From Chersky-840 sp035604715 (lineage in GTDB: Bacteria > Actinomycetota > Acidimicrobiia > Acidimicrobiales > UBA8190): 64,000 nt of DNA. This document shows, piece by piece, positions 53,320-62,234 of the stretch. The stretch is taken from the NCBI GenBank assembly GCA_963731665.1, contig CAVSWP010000003.1:1-64000 (forward strand). The letters run 5' to 3'. The first letter of the stretch is position 1. The number at the start of each line of letters is the position of its first letter. The translations under genes and the position numbers were made by a program. Below the pieces are notes generated by a model. It was not told where the DNA came from. It made no database searches and worked only from the letters and a program-made list of their open reading frames with translations.

Positions 53320-54893
53320 CGAACCTTCTCAAGGGGACGTGCCCCTCGTGACGTCGAACCCGCTGTCATCGGCGCCCTGAGGGCACGGTGCGCGCCCGCG
53401 TCGGGACCGAACTCCGTTGGGATCGCCGGCTTGCTCTGGGCCCGAACGATCGGGGAGTGGGCTTCGCCGAACGAGGCGTCGGCCTCCTCGGCCGGGTTGA
53501 AGCCTTTGCGAGTCATCTTTCCCCACGACTTCTTCCGGCGGAGGTAGCTGGCCACTCCTCGGAGGCGCCACCAGACCGTCAACTGGCGGTAGCCCAGGTT
53601 CTCGAGCACGGCCCACACCACGAGCAGCGCCCGATCACGGGCTCGGCCATAGCGGCGAAACGAGAGCTCCTCGAGCATGAGCGCGAGCATCGACAGCAAG
53701 ATTCCGAGCCCGCAAGCCAGGGAGAAGAACAAGATGGCGAAGAGGGCCGAGACTTGGCCAAGAATCAACCCGACGGTGACGAAGATCAGCCCGACGGCCT
53801 CGATGATGGGAGCCATCCACTCGAAGAGGACGAACGCCGGGAACACCACCATGCCGAGCACGCCATAGCGGGGATTGAGGAGAACCCGTCGGTGTCGCCA
53901 CAACGCGTCGGTGAACCCCCGCTGCCACCGTTCGCGCTGGTGGCCCAGCTCCTTGAACGACGTAGGGGTCTCTGTCCACGCCACAGGGTCGGGGACAAAC
54001 TCAATTCTTGCCGGTCGGCCGGTCTCATAGGCGTGGCGTCGCAGGCGCACCACGAGCTCCATGTCCTCGCCCACGGTCTTCACGTAACCATTCGTGTCGA
54101 GCAGGCTCTGGCGCCGGAAGAGGCCAAACGCTCCCGAGATCAAGAGGTTGCCACCGAGTCGATTCCAACCTGGACGACCGAACAGAAAGGCGCGCAGGTA
54201 CTCGACCGCTTGGATGCCGGCGAGAGCGCGGTGGGGACCCCGTTCAGACGCCAGCCGGCCTTGTAGCACGGTGCAGCCATTGGCCACTCGGATGGTGGCG
54301 CCGGCGGCGACCACTTCTTCGGAGCGGATGAAGGGTCGGACAAGACGACGCAGTCCGTCGGGATCCAGAATCGTGTCGGCGTCTATGGCGCAGACCAGCT
54401 CGCTACTGGCGATATTGAGTCCGGCATTGAGTGAATCCGCCTTGCCACCTTTCCCCTTGGATACAACCACCAGGTTGGGGAACTGTTGCGAGCGGTAGAT
54501 GGCATGCACCGGCTTTGTGGCGATTCGCTCCTCATAGATGGGCTGCATCGGGACGAGGTCGAAGGTGGAGGCCAACACCGAAACGGTCTTGTCTGTGGAC
54601 CCATCGTCGACGACCACGATCTCCAACTGGGGATAGGCCAATGTGAGTAACGCCCGGATGCTCTCTTGGATGCTCAGCTCTTCGTTGTGCGCCGGCACCA
54701 GCATCGATATCGACGGAGCAATCTCGGAAGAGAGGATCTCGCGGTATTTCTCGGCCCGCACCTGGCGAAGGTATTGGCGCATTTCCAGGACCGCCGAGAT
54801 GTACAGGGCGAGATAGAACACCCCGAGAGCGACGAAATACGCCAGCACGACATATCCGACGGGCATGAGATATGTCCTGTAGAAGTGGGTCAT
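53316..54893 (-). CDS. membrane glycosyltransferase family 2
   Basis: A 525-residue processive-type GT2. N-terminal helices (VVLAYFVALGVFYLALYISAVL), then IEVVVVDDGSTDKT-type nucleotide motif (VVVDDGSTDK at about 93), AIDADT (metal DxD), and QRERWQRG (Q-x-x-RW), followed by three to four helices. It resembles poly-N-acetylglucosamine or hyaluronan synthases. It couples UDP-sugar use to export. It overlaps the HEAT gene by 4 bp at its start and the receiver at its end, so it is tightly co-expressed with signal proteins. Confidence 0.9.
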   Translation of the reverse strand: MTHFYRTYLMPVGYVVLAYFVALGVFYLALYISAVLEMRQYLRQVRAEKYREILSSEIAPSISMLVPAHNEELSIQESIRALLTLAYPQLEIVVVDDGSTDKTVSVLASTFDLVPMQPIYEERIATKPVHAIYRSQQFPNLVVVSKGKGGKADSLNAGLNIASSELVCAIDADTILDPDGLRRLVRPFIRSEEVVAAGATIRVANGCTVLQGRLASERGPHRALAGIQAVEYLRAFLFGRPGWNRLGGNLLISGAFGLFRRQSLLDTNGYVKTVGEDMELVVRLRRHAYETGRPARIEFVPDPVAWTETPTSFKELGHQRERWQRGFTDALWRHRRVLLNPRYGVLGMVVFPAFVLFEWMAPIIEAVGLIFVTVGLILGQVSALFAILFFSLACGLGILLSMLALMLEELSFRRYGRARDRALLVVWAVLENLGYRQLTVWWRLRGVASYLRRKKSWGKMTRKGFNPAEEADASFGEAHSPIVRAQSKPAIPTEFGPDAGAHRALRAPMTAGSTSRGARPLEKVR

Positions 54894-55942
54894 GCTGCTG
54901 TCACCTCGATCGATAGGGCCCGGAGCTGGAGCGCCTGGATCGCCATCTCGGCCGCTGGGCCCTCACCGGGGGCGGTTGCCCGCAACAACACCGTCCCGGG
55001 GGCGCCCAGGGCGAGAAGCGTCATGCCGGCCTGTCGGCGGAGATCCCAGGACGGATGGCTGAGCAATACCTCGACGTCGGCTGCAGCAGGCCAGTATGCG
55101 AGCTTGGCAAGACCAGCGGCCGCCGCGTGGGCAACAGCAGTCGACTCGTCATCGAGAAGTGTGACAAGCGTGGGCCCCGCGCCCGGATTCCCTGTACGGG
55201 CCAATACTGCGATGGCCAGTGCTCTGATATCCGGGGAGGGATGCGCCCTGAGTGCGCGTGCCGGCGCGTAGAAGCGCTCGTCACCCATGGCGGCGGCGAC
55301 CTTCAAGATTCGCCCGGTCACCTCGTCCGCCGAAGTCTCGAGTGCCTGGAGGAGCGCTCCTGAGCCTAAGAGGCCAACCCGGATGAGGGCGTCCTGGGCG
55401 GCAAAGCGGCATCGGCCGTCGGCATCGCTGAGCAGGCCGATCAGATGCTCGACCGCCAAGGAGGTCGGGGTCGTCACGCACCACGCCGCGGCCTGGGCAC
55501 GGACCTCTGGGGATCGGTCGGCGACGAGGGTGGCGAGATCGTCGGACTGCACTCCGAACGCCGTGAGCACGCGGCCCGAATACAAACGGGTCGACCACCG
55601 TCGGCTCCGTACTCCCTTGCGGGCGCGCTCGAGCACACCGATCTGCTCCGCCAGCGAGATCAGGACCGAACGAGACGTTCCGGTGACCGAGGGCGCCAAG
55701 TCCAACATCACACCGACGATGTAGCGCTCGGAGACGCGGCTGAGACTGGTGAGAGCACGTTCGGCCTGCGACCGGTCTCCGGACAGGGCGGTGATGATCG
55801 CCTGGCGGGCATCATCCAGCAACGGTTCGATCCGGACACGGTGCATCTGGACGAGGCTGCTTACTGCGACGGTGATCAGGACGGCGACGATCCCCGATGT
55901 GATCACAACCAGCAGCACGACGACCAGAACCAAGGTGCTCAT
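54890..55942 (-). CDS. membrane-anchored HEAT-repeat protein
   Basis: A 350-residue protein. An N-terminal transmembrane segment (VLVVVLLVVITSGIVAVLITVAV, residues 4-26) is followed by helical repeats with HEAT/armadillo pattern: SPEVRAQAAAWCV, DADGRCRFAAQDALIRVG, HPSPDIRALAIAVLARTG, DDESTAVAHAAAAGLAKL, SWDLRRQAGMTLLALG. HEAT scaffolds bind other proteins. ATGA overlaps join it to genes on both sides. It may hold the regulator and synthase together at the membrane; that is inference. Confidence 0.85.
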   Translation of the reverse strand: MSTLVLVVVLLVVITSGIVAVLITVAVSSLVQMHRVRIEPLLDDARQAIITALSGDRSQAERALTSLSRVSERYIVGVMLDLAPSVTGTSRSVLISLAEQIGVLERARKGVRSRRWSTRLYSGRVLTAFGVQSDDLATLVADRSPEVRAQAAAWCVTTPTSLAVEHLIGLLSDADGRCRFAAQDALIRVGLLGSGALLQALETSADEVTGRILKVAAAMGDERFYAPARALRAHPSPDIRALAIAVLARTGNPGAGPTLVTLLDDESTAVAHAAAAGLAKLAYWPAAADVEVLLSHPSWDLRRQAGMTLLALGAPGTVLLRATAPGEGPAAEMAIQALQLRALSIEVTAA

Positions 55943-57966
55943 GCGGACACCCGAACCCGTGCCTGGTCGAGCCGACCTAACAGAACCGGAATGCTGAAAG
56001 GCTTGGTGATGTGCTCTGTCGCCCCGAGGCCGAGGGCGCGCAGCGTCTCAGCCTCGCTGGAACGCGCCGTCAGCATGATGACACGGGTGTCGTCGAGAAT
56101 GCCCTGGCTGCGCAGCGTCTGAAGAACTCCGAATCCGTCGAGGCTGGGGAGCCCGACGTCGAGGAGCACAACCTGCCCCTTCACGTGCCCTTCTCCCAAC
56201 GCTCTGGCCGCCTCGGCACCGTCGCTGAACCGCGTGGATGAGTAGTGGCGCAGCCCGAGTGCGTACTCGATCACGTCGGCCACCGTGTCGTCGTCTTCGA
56301 CGAGCACGACGTCGAAGATGCTCGATGGCCCGGCGACCGGCCGCTCGCCGGTGGTCACAATGCTGTTGTGACCGGCCTTGGCCCGGCGCAGCGCTGTTTC
56401 ACTGAGCCGCTGGAGCGACGAGAGGCTCGAGCCGTCGGCGGGATAGGACGCGACCCCAGCGTTGAAGCTGCACCGGGTCAGCTTGCCCGAAGTGGCCGGG
56501 AACTCCTCGGCGGCAAAGGCGCGCAGAACACTGTCGATGCGCGCACAGGCGCCTTCGCTCCCCACGCCGTAGACGCCGACGACGAACCCTTCGTGAGTCC
56601 ATCGTCCCACCAGGTTGTCACCGGGGAATGCGTCGAGGAGCCGATCACCGAGTCGACGCAAGATGACATTGACCATGGCCTTGCCCTCGGCTTCACCAAT
56701 AACGTCCAGCTCATTGACGGCAATGAGGGCGAGCGAGAGCGGATTGTGGTGACGGGTGGCACGGTGAAGGAGCTGGTCCAGAGAACGTTCCGCCGCTTCA
56801 CGCCTTTGCGTGCTGGTGAGCGGATCGGTATCAGATCGAGCCCGCGCCAGGCGTGCCCTCTCCAGAAGATGTCGCACCCGAATACCGAGATCATGCGGCG
56901 ACACGTTTGTGTGCACGTAGTCGTCAGCCCCGGCGCTCATGGCGTCACGGAGATACCTCGGATCGTGTTCGCCGATGGCCAGGACCGGTAGCCGGTGCCA
57001 GCGCGGGTGCCCTCGGATCATGTGGCAGATGTCGGGCCCGCTGGCCTGTGGTTCGTTGAACCCGACGATCACGACATCGGCACCACGCTCCTCGAGAGCC
57101 TCCCAGAAGTCGAGCGGGTCATCCCGAATCTCGAGACCGCAACCTGGCCCTGAGAGGGCTTCACTGAGGGTTGCAACCAGTCCGACGTGGGTGGTGATCG
57201 CCAATGCGGTGGATTGCATGGGCACCCGCTGGGCGAGCGACTCTGCGAGGAACGAGATCAGCTGCGGAGCACCCTGCGATCGGGGGAACACGCCGGCGGC
57301 GCCGGCCCTGGCCAGGGCCAGGCGATCGGCGAAGCCGTCTTTGTCTGTCAGGACGATGACCTGGGCCTGACCGGCGAGTTCGGAGACCGAGGTCAACAGG
57401 TCCGAGCGCGCCCAAGACCGGGTGTCCTCGTAGTCGACGATGATCGAAGACGGCGGGCTCGAATCGGCGAGGTCGAGGGAGGCCAGTTCGGGTGCCGAGG
57501 TGACAGCCAGGCCGATGGCGGCCGCCTCCACAGTGAAACGGGAGATGAGCTCGGCGTCGAGCGATATGAGGTGTGCAGCCGGTGCGCAGGACGGGAATGC
57601 GTCGTGAGCCTCTGCTTGGTCGGGGGCGGTCGATGACGCGTCGCCGACCTCCTCAACCGAGGCGCGCAACGCGGTGACCGCTTCGGCGAGGAGCCGACCG
57701 TCGATGACGGGCTCCCGAAGCAAACACTCCGTCTCGAGAGCAGCCCGACTCCCAGCGTCGAATCCGAACGTGCCGAGCGACCCCGCGAGTTTGTGTGCTG
57801 CGCTGGCGCCTTCGGCGATAGCTCCGTGGTCGGCCACCGCCCGCAGGACGTTGGCAGCGGTCAACTCGAGGAGCGAGATGCGAGCGAGGTTGGTCTGCCG
57901 ATGACGTTGCCACAGGGTGGCAAGCGCAGATCCGAGAGCGGGGTCTTGGGGAGCAGTTGCGGTCAT
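55939..57966 (-). CDS. Hpt-REC-degenerate GGDEF-REC regulator
   Basis: A 675-residue signalling protein. H58 in SAAHKLAGSLGTFGF is an Hpt phospho-site. A receiver-like region (115-240) and a second receiver (about 250-365) follow. Residues about 380-530 are GGDEF-like (DPLTSTQRREAAERSLDQLL), but the active motif is THEGF instead of GGDEF, so it is probably not an active diguanylate cyclase. The C-terminal receiver (about 550-675) is complete: VEDDDTV, LLDVGLPSLDGF, TARSSEAE and TKPFS. ATG 57966 is likely. First gene of the operon below the DosR box. Confidence 0.85.
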   Translation of the reverse strand: MTATAPQDPALGSALATLWQRHRQTNLARISLLELTAANVLRAVADHGAIAEGASAAHKLAGSLGTFGFDAGSRAALETECLLREPVIDGRLLAEAVTALRASVEEVGDASSTAPDQAEAHDAFPSCAPAAHLISLDAELISRFTVEAAAIGLAVTSAPELASLDLADSSPPSSIIVDYEDTRSWARSDLLTSVSELAGQAQVIVLTDKDGFADRLALARAGAAGVFPRSQGAPQLISFLAESLAQRVPMQSTALAITTHVGLVATLSEALSGPGCGLEIRDDPLDFWEALEERGADVVIVGFNEPQASGPDICHMIRGHPRWHRLPVLAIGEHDPRYLRDAMSAGADDYVHTNVSPHDLGIRVRHLLERARLARARSDTDPLTSTQRREAAERSLDQLLHRATRHHNPLSLALIAVNELDVIGEAEGKAMVNVILRRLGDRLLDAFPGDNLVGRWTHEGFVVGVYGVGSEGACARIDSVLRAFAAEEFPATSGKLTRCSFNAGVASYPADGSSLSSLQRLSETALRRAKAGHNSIVTTGERPVAGPSSIFDVVLVEDDDTVADVIEYALGLRHYSSTRFSDGAEAARALGEGHVKGQVVLLDVGLPSLDGFGVLQTLRSQGILDDTRVIMLTARSSEAETLRALGLGATEHITKPFSIPVLLGRLDQARVRVSA

Positions 57967-58024
57967 GTTGCCGCGTCCTTTCTTCGGTCCCGACCTCATC
58001 GGCGAGGTACTTTGCGATGTGGAG

Positions 58025-58050
58025 TGATTCGGGACTTAAGTCCCGAATCA
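58025..58050. promoter_or_regulatory. perfect DosR/DevR box in a 26-bp palindrome
   Basis: The core TTCGGGACTTAAGTCCCGAA (58028-58047) matches every position of the DosR consensus TTSGGGACTWWAGTCCCSAA, and the symmetry extends to 26 bp (58025-58050). It lies 60-80 bp upstream of the Hpt-REC regulator start. DosR activates hypoxia and nitric-oxide genes in mycobacteria. A GGACC/GGTCC hairpin at 58052-58066 lies next to it. Confidence 0.85.
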
Positions 58051-58254
58051 CAGGACCAGAAGGGTCCTTTTCACCACCCTTCGTGACTACAGCGGACGGC
58101 GCGACACACATGTGTGGTGGGGGAGCGGTCGTCCGTTTCACCCCGAAGCGCCTCGACGCCAGGATCGGACGGCTGTCGGGATCGTGAATTGCGGCGGCAG
58201 TCCCTGGGGCCCTGCCTGCGATCTCGGAGGATGGCAGCGAGATCGCGTCGGGGA

Positions 58255-58890
58255 CTACGAGGGTGAGGGTGTGTTGGCCGTCATCAGGCCCCGGGCCACG
58301 AACGCCATAGCGGTCTCGAGGAAAGAATCGTCAACGGCTTCGGAGTTGAGAGCCCGCATGAGCCCGATGCCGTGGAAGAGCGCCACGATGATCCTGGCGA
58401 TGTGCTCCGGGCTCTCCAGCGTGTCGATGCCCTGCCTCGATCGTTCGGTTTCGATGAGCTCAGCCACTCTTTGGATCGTGGCCGTGTCGAAGTCGGCGAG
58501 CTTTTCCCGTGCCTCTGGATTGCGAAGCGCGTAGAGGGTGAACTCGTAGTACAAGATGTTCCAGTTCGCTCCCAGCTCTTGAGTCTGGTCCCGGACGAGG
58601 CTCACGAAGTCCGACAGGCGGGCCTCGGGAGGGATGTCCGATGCCTCGATGGTCGTGTGCAGGTCCTCCATCTCGCGTTGCTGAACCGACTCGAGCAACG
58701 CCAGAAACAGCTCTTCTTTGTTCTTGAAGTTCGAGTACACGGCTCCCTTGGTGAATCCGGCCAGCGCGGCGACCTCGTCGAGGGAAGCGCCATAGAACCC
58801 ACGTGCCGCGAAGACCTGGGCCGCCGCCTGCAACAGGTAGTCGCGGGTTTGCTGGCGCCGGCGTTCCGGGGTGAGGGGTTCGAATGTCAT
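58255..58890 (-). CDS. TetR-family regulator of the ABC exporter
   Basis: A 211-residue TetR protein. The helix-turn-helix LLQAAAQVFAARGFYGASLDEVAA followed by GFTKGAVYSNFKNKEELFLAL is complete (about 18-65). The C-terminal domain fits TetR_C_6-type ligand domains. ATG 58890. Divergent from the ABC ATPase gene by 43 bp, and therefore probably its repressor. Confidence 0.9.
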   Translation of the reverse strand: MTFEPLTPERRRQQTRDYLLQAAAQVFAARGFYGASLDEVAALAGFTKGAVYSNFKNKEELFLALLESVQQREMEDLHTTIEASDIPPEARLSDFVSLVRDQTQELGANWNILYYEFTLYALRNPEAREKLADFDTATIQRVAELIETERSRQGIDTLESPEHIARIIVALFHGIGLMRALNSEAVDDSFLETAMAFVARGLMTANTPSPS

Positions 58891-58911
58891 CAGGGGCTTG
58901 CCTTACCGACC

Positions 58912-58935
58912 AGTATAGAAGATACTCATAAGTAT
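58912..58935. promoter_or_regulatory. nested AGTAT/ATACT operator
   Basis: AGTAT (58912-58916), ATACT (58922-58926) and AGTAT (58931-58935) form two overlapping inverted repeats in the 43-bp gap between the divergent TetR and ABC genes; the last copy overlaps the ABC start codon. A compact TetR operator is likely, with a leaderless or very short-leader ABC transcript. Confidence 0.6.
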
Positions 58936-59950
58936 GACAGATGTGGTGGAGTATGCAGGGTCGGCAGCAAGCCCCCCCACAGGTGGCCCAAGTCCAGCAC
59001 AGGCCGCCATTCTGACCGCCGGACTGGTTCGACGGTTCGGGGGAGTGGCCGCCGTCGACGGGGTGGACCTGAACGTGGCGAGAGGGGAGATCTACGGCTT
59101 CCTGGGTCCCAACGGGGCGGGGAAGTCCACTCTTCTCCGGGTGCTGTGCACCCTGCTTCGCCCCAGTGCCGGCCACGCCGTGGTGGCGGGGCACGACGTC
59201 GTGAAGGAGCCCCAAGAGGTGAGGTTCCGCATCGGTGCGGCGCTCCAAGAAGCGGCGTTGGACGACCGTCAAAGCGGTCGTGAGCTGCTCACGCTCCAAG
59301 GCCGGCTCTACGGGCTGAGGACGGCGGAGATTCGGACTCGACTCAGCGAGGTGCTCGACCTCGTCGACATCGGCTCGGCGATCGACCGGCGCATCGGGAC
59401 GTATTCCGGGGGGATGAAGCGCCGGCTCGACCTGGCCGCGGCGCTGATACACAATCCGAAGGTCCTCTTCCTCGACGAACCGACCACCGGACTGGATCCG
59501 ACCAGCCGCGCCAGCGTGTGGTCGGAGGTCCGCCGGCTCAACTCCGAGCTGGGGATGACGATCTTCCTCACGACGCAGTACCTCGAAGAGGCCGACGAGC
59601 TGGCCCACCGAGTCGGGATCATCTCCCGTGGTCGCTTGGTGGCGGAAGGCCCACCGGAAGTACTCAAGCGCTCCATTGGCCAGGACATGATCGTCGTGGA
59701 GACCGAAGGCAATGACCCCAGCGCCGTTGACACCCTCCGCCACATGGACATCGTTGACGGGGCGTGGGCCAATGATGGATGGATCACGATCAGCACGTCC
59801 GACAGCTCCGTGGCTCTCAACTCGGTGGTCATGGCCCTGAGCAACACCAGACTGCAGGTCAAGAGCCTCACCCTGCGAACCCCGACTCTGGACGACGTGT
59901 TCAGCGAGCTGACCGGCTTGCACATCGAAGCGGGAGACGTCGGACGATGA
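58934..59950 (+). CDS. ABC exporter ATPase (DrrA-like)
   Basis: A 338-residue ATPase of the daunorubicin-resistance type. Walker A GPNGAGKST, Q-loop region AALQEAALD, signature YSGGMKRRLDLAAAL and Walker B VLFLDEPTTGLDP are intact, as is the H-loop LTTQYLEEADEL. A C-terminal regulatory domain of about 90 residues fits the group. Stop and start of the permease overlap (ATGA, 59947-59950). It likely exports a hydrophobic drug or lipid under the adjacent TetR. Confidence 0.92.
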   Translation: MTDVVEYAGSAASPPTGGPSPAQAAILTAGLVRRFGGVAAVDGVDLNVARGEIYGFLGPNGAGKSTLLRVLCTLLRPSAGHAVVAGHDVVKEPQEVRFRIGAALQEAALDDRQSGRELLTLQGRLYGLRTAEIRTRLSEVLDLVDIGSAIDRRIGTYSGGMKRRLDLAAALIHNPKVLFLDEPTTGLDPTSRASVWSEVRRLNSELGMTIFLTTQYLEEADELAHRVGIISRGRLVAEGPPEVLKRSIGQDMIVVETEGNDPSAVDTLRHMDIVDGAWANDGWITISTSDSSVALNSVVMALSNTRLQVKSLTLRTPTLDDVFSELTGLHIEAGDVGR

Positions 59951-60747
59951 CGACGGTCGAAGTGGCGCCCATCAACGCCCGAGAGGGCGGCTTTCTTCGC
60001 GACGTACGAGCCGTGGCCGGACGGGCCTTGCGCCAGATCCCGCGTGAGCCCGCTTCAGTGGTCCCCGCTGTTCTCGTCCCGGCCTTCTTCTACACGGTGA
60101 ACCTGGGAGCCCTGGAGAATCTTGCCCGCGGGGCGCCGGGGTTCAGCTACAAGGCTTTTCTCATTCCCATGGCCATCGCTTTTGCGGTAACCGGGATGTC
60201 AAGAGCCCCCACCCTGGTCACCGACATCCAGGGTGGGTACTTCGACCGTCTGTGTATGACTCCGATCCGCCGTGTGGCCTTGCTCTTCGGCCTCATGGTG
60301 GCCGACATGGTCGTGATCGTCGCTCTGTGCGTGCCCGTGTTGGCGATTGGCTTCGGTGTGGGGGTGCGGTTTGCCACCGGTGCCCCCGGGGTCCTCGCCT
60401 TCATTGGGTTCTCAGCCCTGTGGGGCCTGGTCTTCACTGGACTTCCCTACGCCGTGGCCCTGAAGACAGGAAGTCCGGCCGCGGTGAGTGCCTCTTTCGT
60501 CATCTTCTTCCCGCTGTTCTTCCTGAGCGATGCCGTCGTGCCCAAGCAGGTTCTCACCGGTTGGTTCTCGGCCATCGCCACCTACAACCCGGTCACGTAC
60601 CTCCTGGGGGCGCTGCGATCTCTCATCACCTCGGGATGGCAGGTCCGGATCTTGATGGAAGGGCTCGCGGCCGTGGCGGGCATCGGGGTCGTGAGCATGT
60701 CGTTGGCGTTGCTGGCTCTGCGGGGCAGGATCAACCGCACCGCATAG
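59947..60747 (+). CDS. ABC-2 type permease
   Basis: A 266-residue membrane protein with six predicted helices, beginning MTTVEVAPINAREGG at ATG 59947. PREPASVVPAVLVPAFFYTVNLG and the central IQGGYFDRLCMTPIRRVALLFG match the ABC-2 (DrrB) pattern, as does FFPLFFLSDAVVPKQVLTGWFSAIATYNPVTYLL. It forms the channel with the preceding ATPase. Substrate unknown. Confidence 0.92.
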   Translation: MTTVEVAPINAREGGFLRDVRAVAGRALRQIPREPASVVPAVLVPAFFYTVNLGALENLARGAPGFSYKAFLIPMAIAFAVTGMSRAPTLVTDIQGGYFDRLCMTPIRRVALLFGLMVADMVVIVALCVPVLAIGFGVGVRFATGAPGVLAFIGFSALWGLVFTGLPYAVALKTGSPAAVSASFVIFFPLFFLSDAVVPKQVLTGWFSAIATYNPVTYLLGALRSLITSGWQVRILMEGLAAVAGIGVVSMSLALLALRGRINRTA

Positions 60748-60855
60748 GGGCGACCTGGGCCCCCATCACCCCTTTTCGGGCCGACCAATCCCTAACATTC
60801 GGGCGCGAAGTGGCTGCCGTTCTGGCGTGGTGCGGGGAAGGGCCGTTGGGGAGCA

Positions 60856-61458
60856 ATGCGGCTGAGCGAAACTGACAGGTTGGAGGCTTTCAGCGATGGT
60901 GTGATGGCGGTCATCATCACGATCATGGCGTTCAACGTAAAGCCACCTCTGGGTGCTTCGCTGCACGCTGTTCACGGCGTTGTGCCCGATCTCCTGGTCT
61001 ACGTCTTGAGTTTTGCCATCGTCGGAACCTACTGGAACAACCATCACCACCTCCTTCGGGCCACCGAGCGGATGAACGGGGCGGTCATGTGGGCGAACCT
61101 GTTCCTTCTGTTTTGGCTGTCCCTCCTGCCTGTCGTCACCGCATGGGTCGGCAAGTTCCCCAGCCACGCCCTGCCGGCGGCGGCCTACGGGCTCGTCGGT
61201 CTCGGGTCGGCGATCGCGTTCTGGATTTTGGTGCGGGCGATCATCCGAGCCAACGGGGCCGATTCGACGGTGGCCCGCGCCATCGGGTCCGACATCAAGG
61301 GAAACCTCTCGCTGGTGCTGTACGCATTCGGCGCGGGCTTGGCGTTCGTCGCTCCGGTTGTGTCCTACGTCATGTATGGCGCCGTCGCCGTCATGTGGTT
61401 CGTTCCCGATCGCCGTTTCACGCTCCCACAGGAAGGCGCCGAGGCGATCGGTTCGTGA
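60856..61458 (+). CDS. TMEM175-family potassium channel-like protein
   Basis: A 200-residue membrane protein. The family motif RLEAFSDGVMAVIITIMAF at the start carries the FSD sequence of TMEM175/DUF1211 channels; six hydrophobic helices follow. NHHHLLRATERMNG is the usual loop after helix 2. Bacterial members form K+-selective channels. ATG 60856, RBS weak. Independent of the ABC operon by 108 bp. Confidence 0.9.
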   Translation: MRLSETDRLEAFSDGVMAVIITIMAFNVKPPLGASLHAVHGVVPDLLVYVLSFAIVGTYWNNHHHLLRATERMNGAVMWANLFLLFWLSLLPVVTAWVGKFPSHALPAAAYGLVGLGSAIAFWILVRAIIRANGADSTVARAIGSDIKGNLSLVLYAFGAGLAFVAPVVSYVMYGAVAVMWFVPDRRFTLPQEGAEAIGS

Positions 61459-61541
61459 GCTGTACGCGGGACGCGGGCTGACCGGGGCTCGGTGGTCCCC
61501 GAGTCGCGGCGCTCTCGATTGTCTATCTTGTGGTCGTGTCC

Positions 61542-62234
61542 ATGCGTCGGGTCGACGAGACGAACCTTGTCCGAGCGCCCGTAACGATCGCGCTCGCCGG
61601 CCTCCTGCTGGCGGGTGCGATGGCGCTGGCGGCGTGCGGCGGTGGATCCGCCCAACCCTCTCTTTCGGCGCGGGCCCCGAGGGCATCGACGAACCCCTCA
61701 GTGACAGGCGGACTGACATCCTCGGCCACGGGTGGCGCCGTGACCGTGTCGGACGGCGCCGGGGCGAGGTTCGTGGTGAACGCGTCGCCGGTCGAGGTGT
61801 CGATCGCCGTCACCGTGAATTCCTTCCTGTGGAGTGCGGCTCCCGGTCAGGACTTCTTGGTGGACAACCTGACCGTCAAGAATCCGACGGCCGGGGTCGA
61901 GACCCTGTCGGACTTCGACGACTTGACCAGTGGTCTGGCCGATGACGTCGCCTTTGCGATGAGCGCCTCCGATGCGGCGTCGTTGGGGTACTCCTCGGAC
62001 TGTGCAGTCGACTCCGCCTACCCCGGCTCTTTGTGCCCGATCAGCTTCGGGCAGGGCCTGACCGTCGACAGTGACTCTGCCGATCACGACGATCGCTCCG
62101 CCGTGGTGCTCTCGCCCGGGTCCACCGCCCAGATCACGCTCAGCTACGGGCCCGTCCTGGCCAGCGTCACGCCGCCGATGATCTCGGTGTACTTCGACGG
62201 TGGGGTTTCGGCCCCCACCATGCTGAGCCCGTGA
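61542..62234 (+). CDS. secreted lipoprotein
   Basis: About 230 residues from ATG 61542 (a GTG at 61530 also fits). The lipobox LAAC at about residue 36 follows a long hydrophobic segment. The mature part starts GGGSAQPSLSAR and contains a beta-rich domain of about 150 residues (FVVNASPVEVSIAVTVNSFLW, then DFLVDNLTVKNPT), similar to DUF4352-type ligand domains. The next gene (GH78) starts inside its stop (GTGA), so they are co-transcribed. Confidence 0.75.
   Translation: MRRVDETNLVRAPVTIALAGLLLAGAMALAACGGGSAQPSLSARAPRASTNPSVTGGLTSSATGGAVTVSDGAGARFVVNASPVEVSIAVTVNSFLWSAAPGQDFLVDNLTVKNPTAGVETLSDFDDLTSGLADDVAFAMSASDAASLGYSSDCAVDSAYPGSLCPISFGQGLTVDSDSADHDDRSAVVLSPGSTAQITLSYGPVLASVTPPMISVYFDGGVSAPTMLSP

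Noticed and set aside
58052..58066. GGACC/GGTCC hairpin as terminator
   Set aside because: Followed by TTTT on the plus strand, but no plus-strand gene ends nearby; left unassigned.
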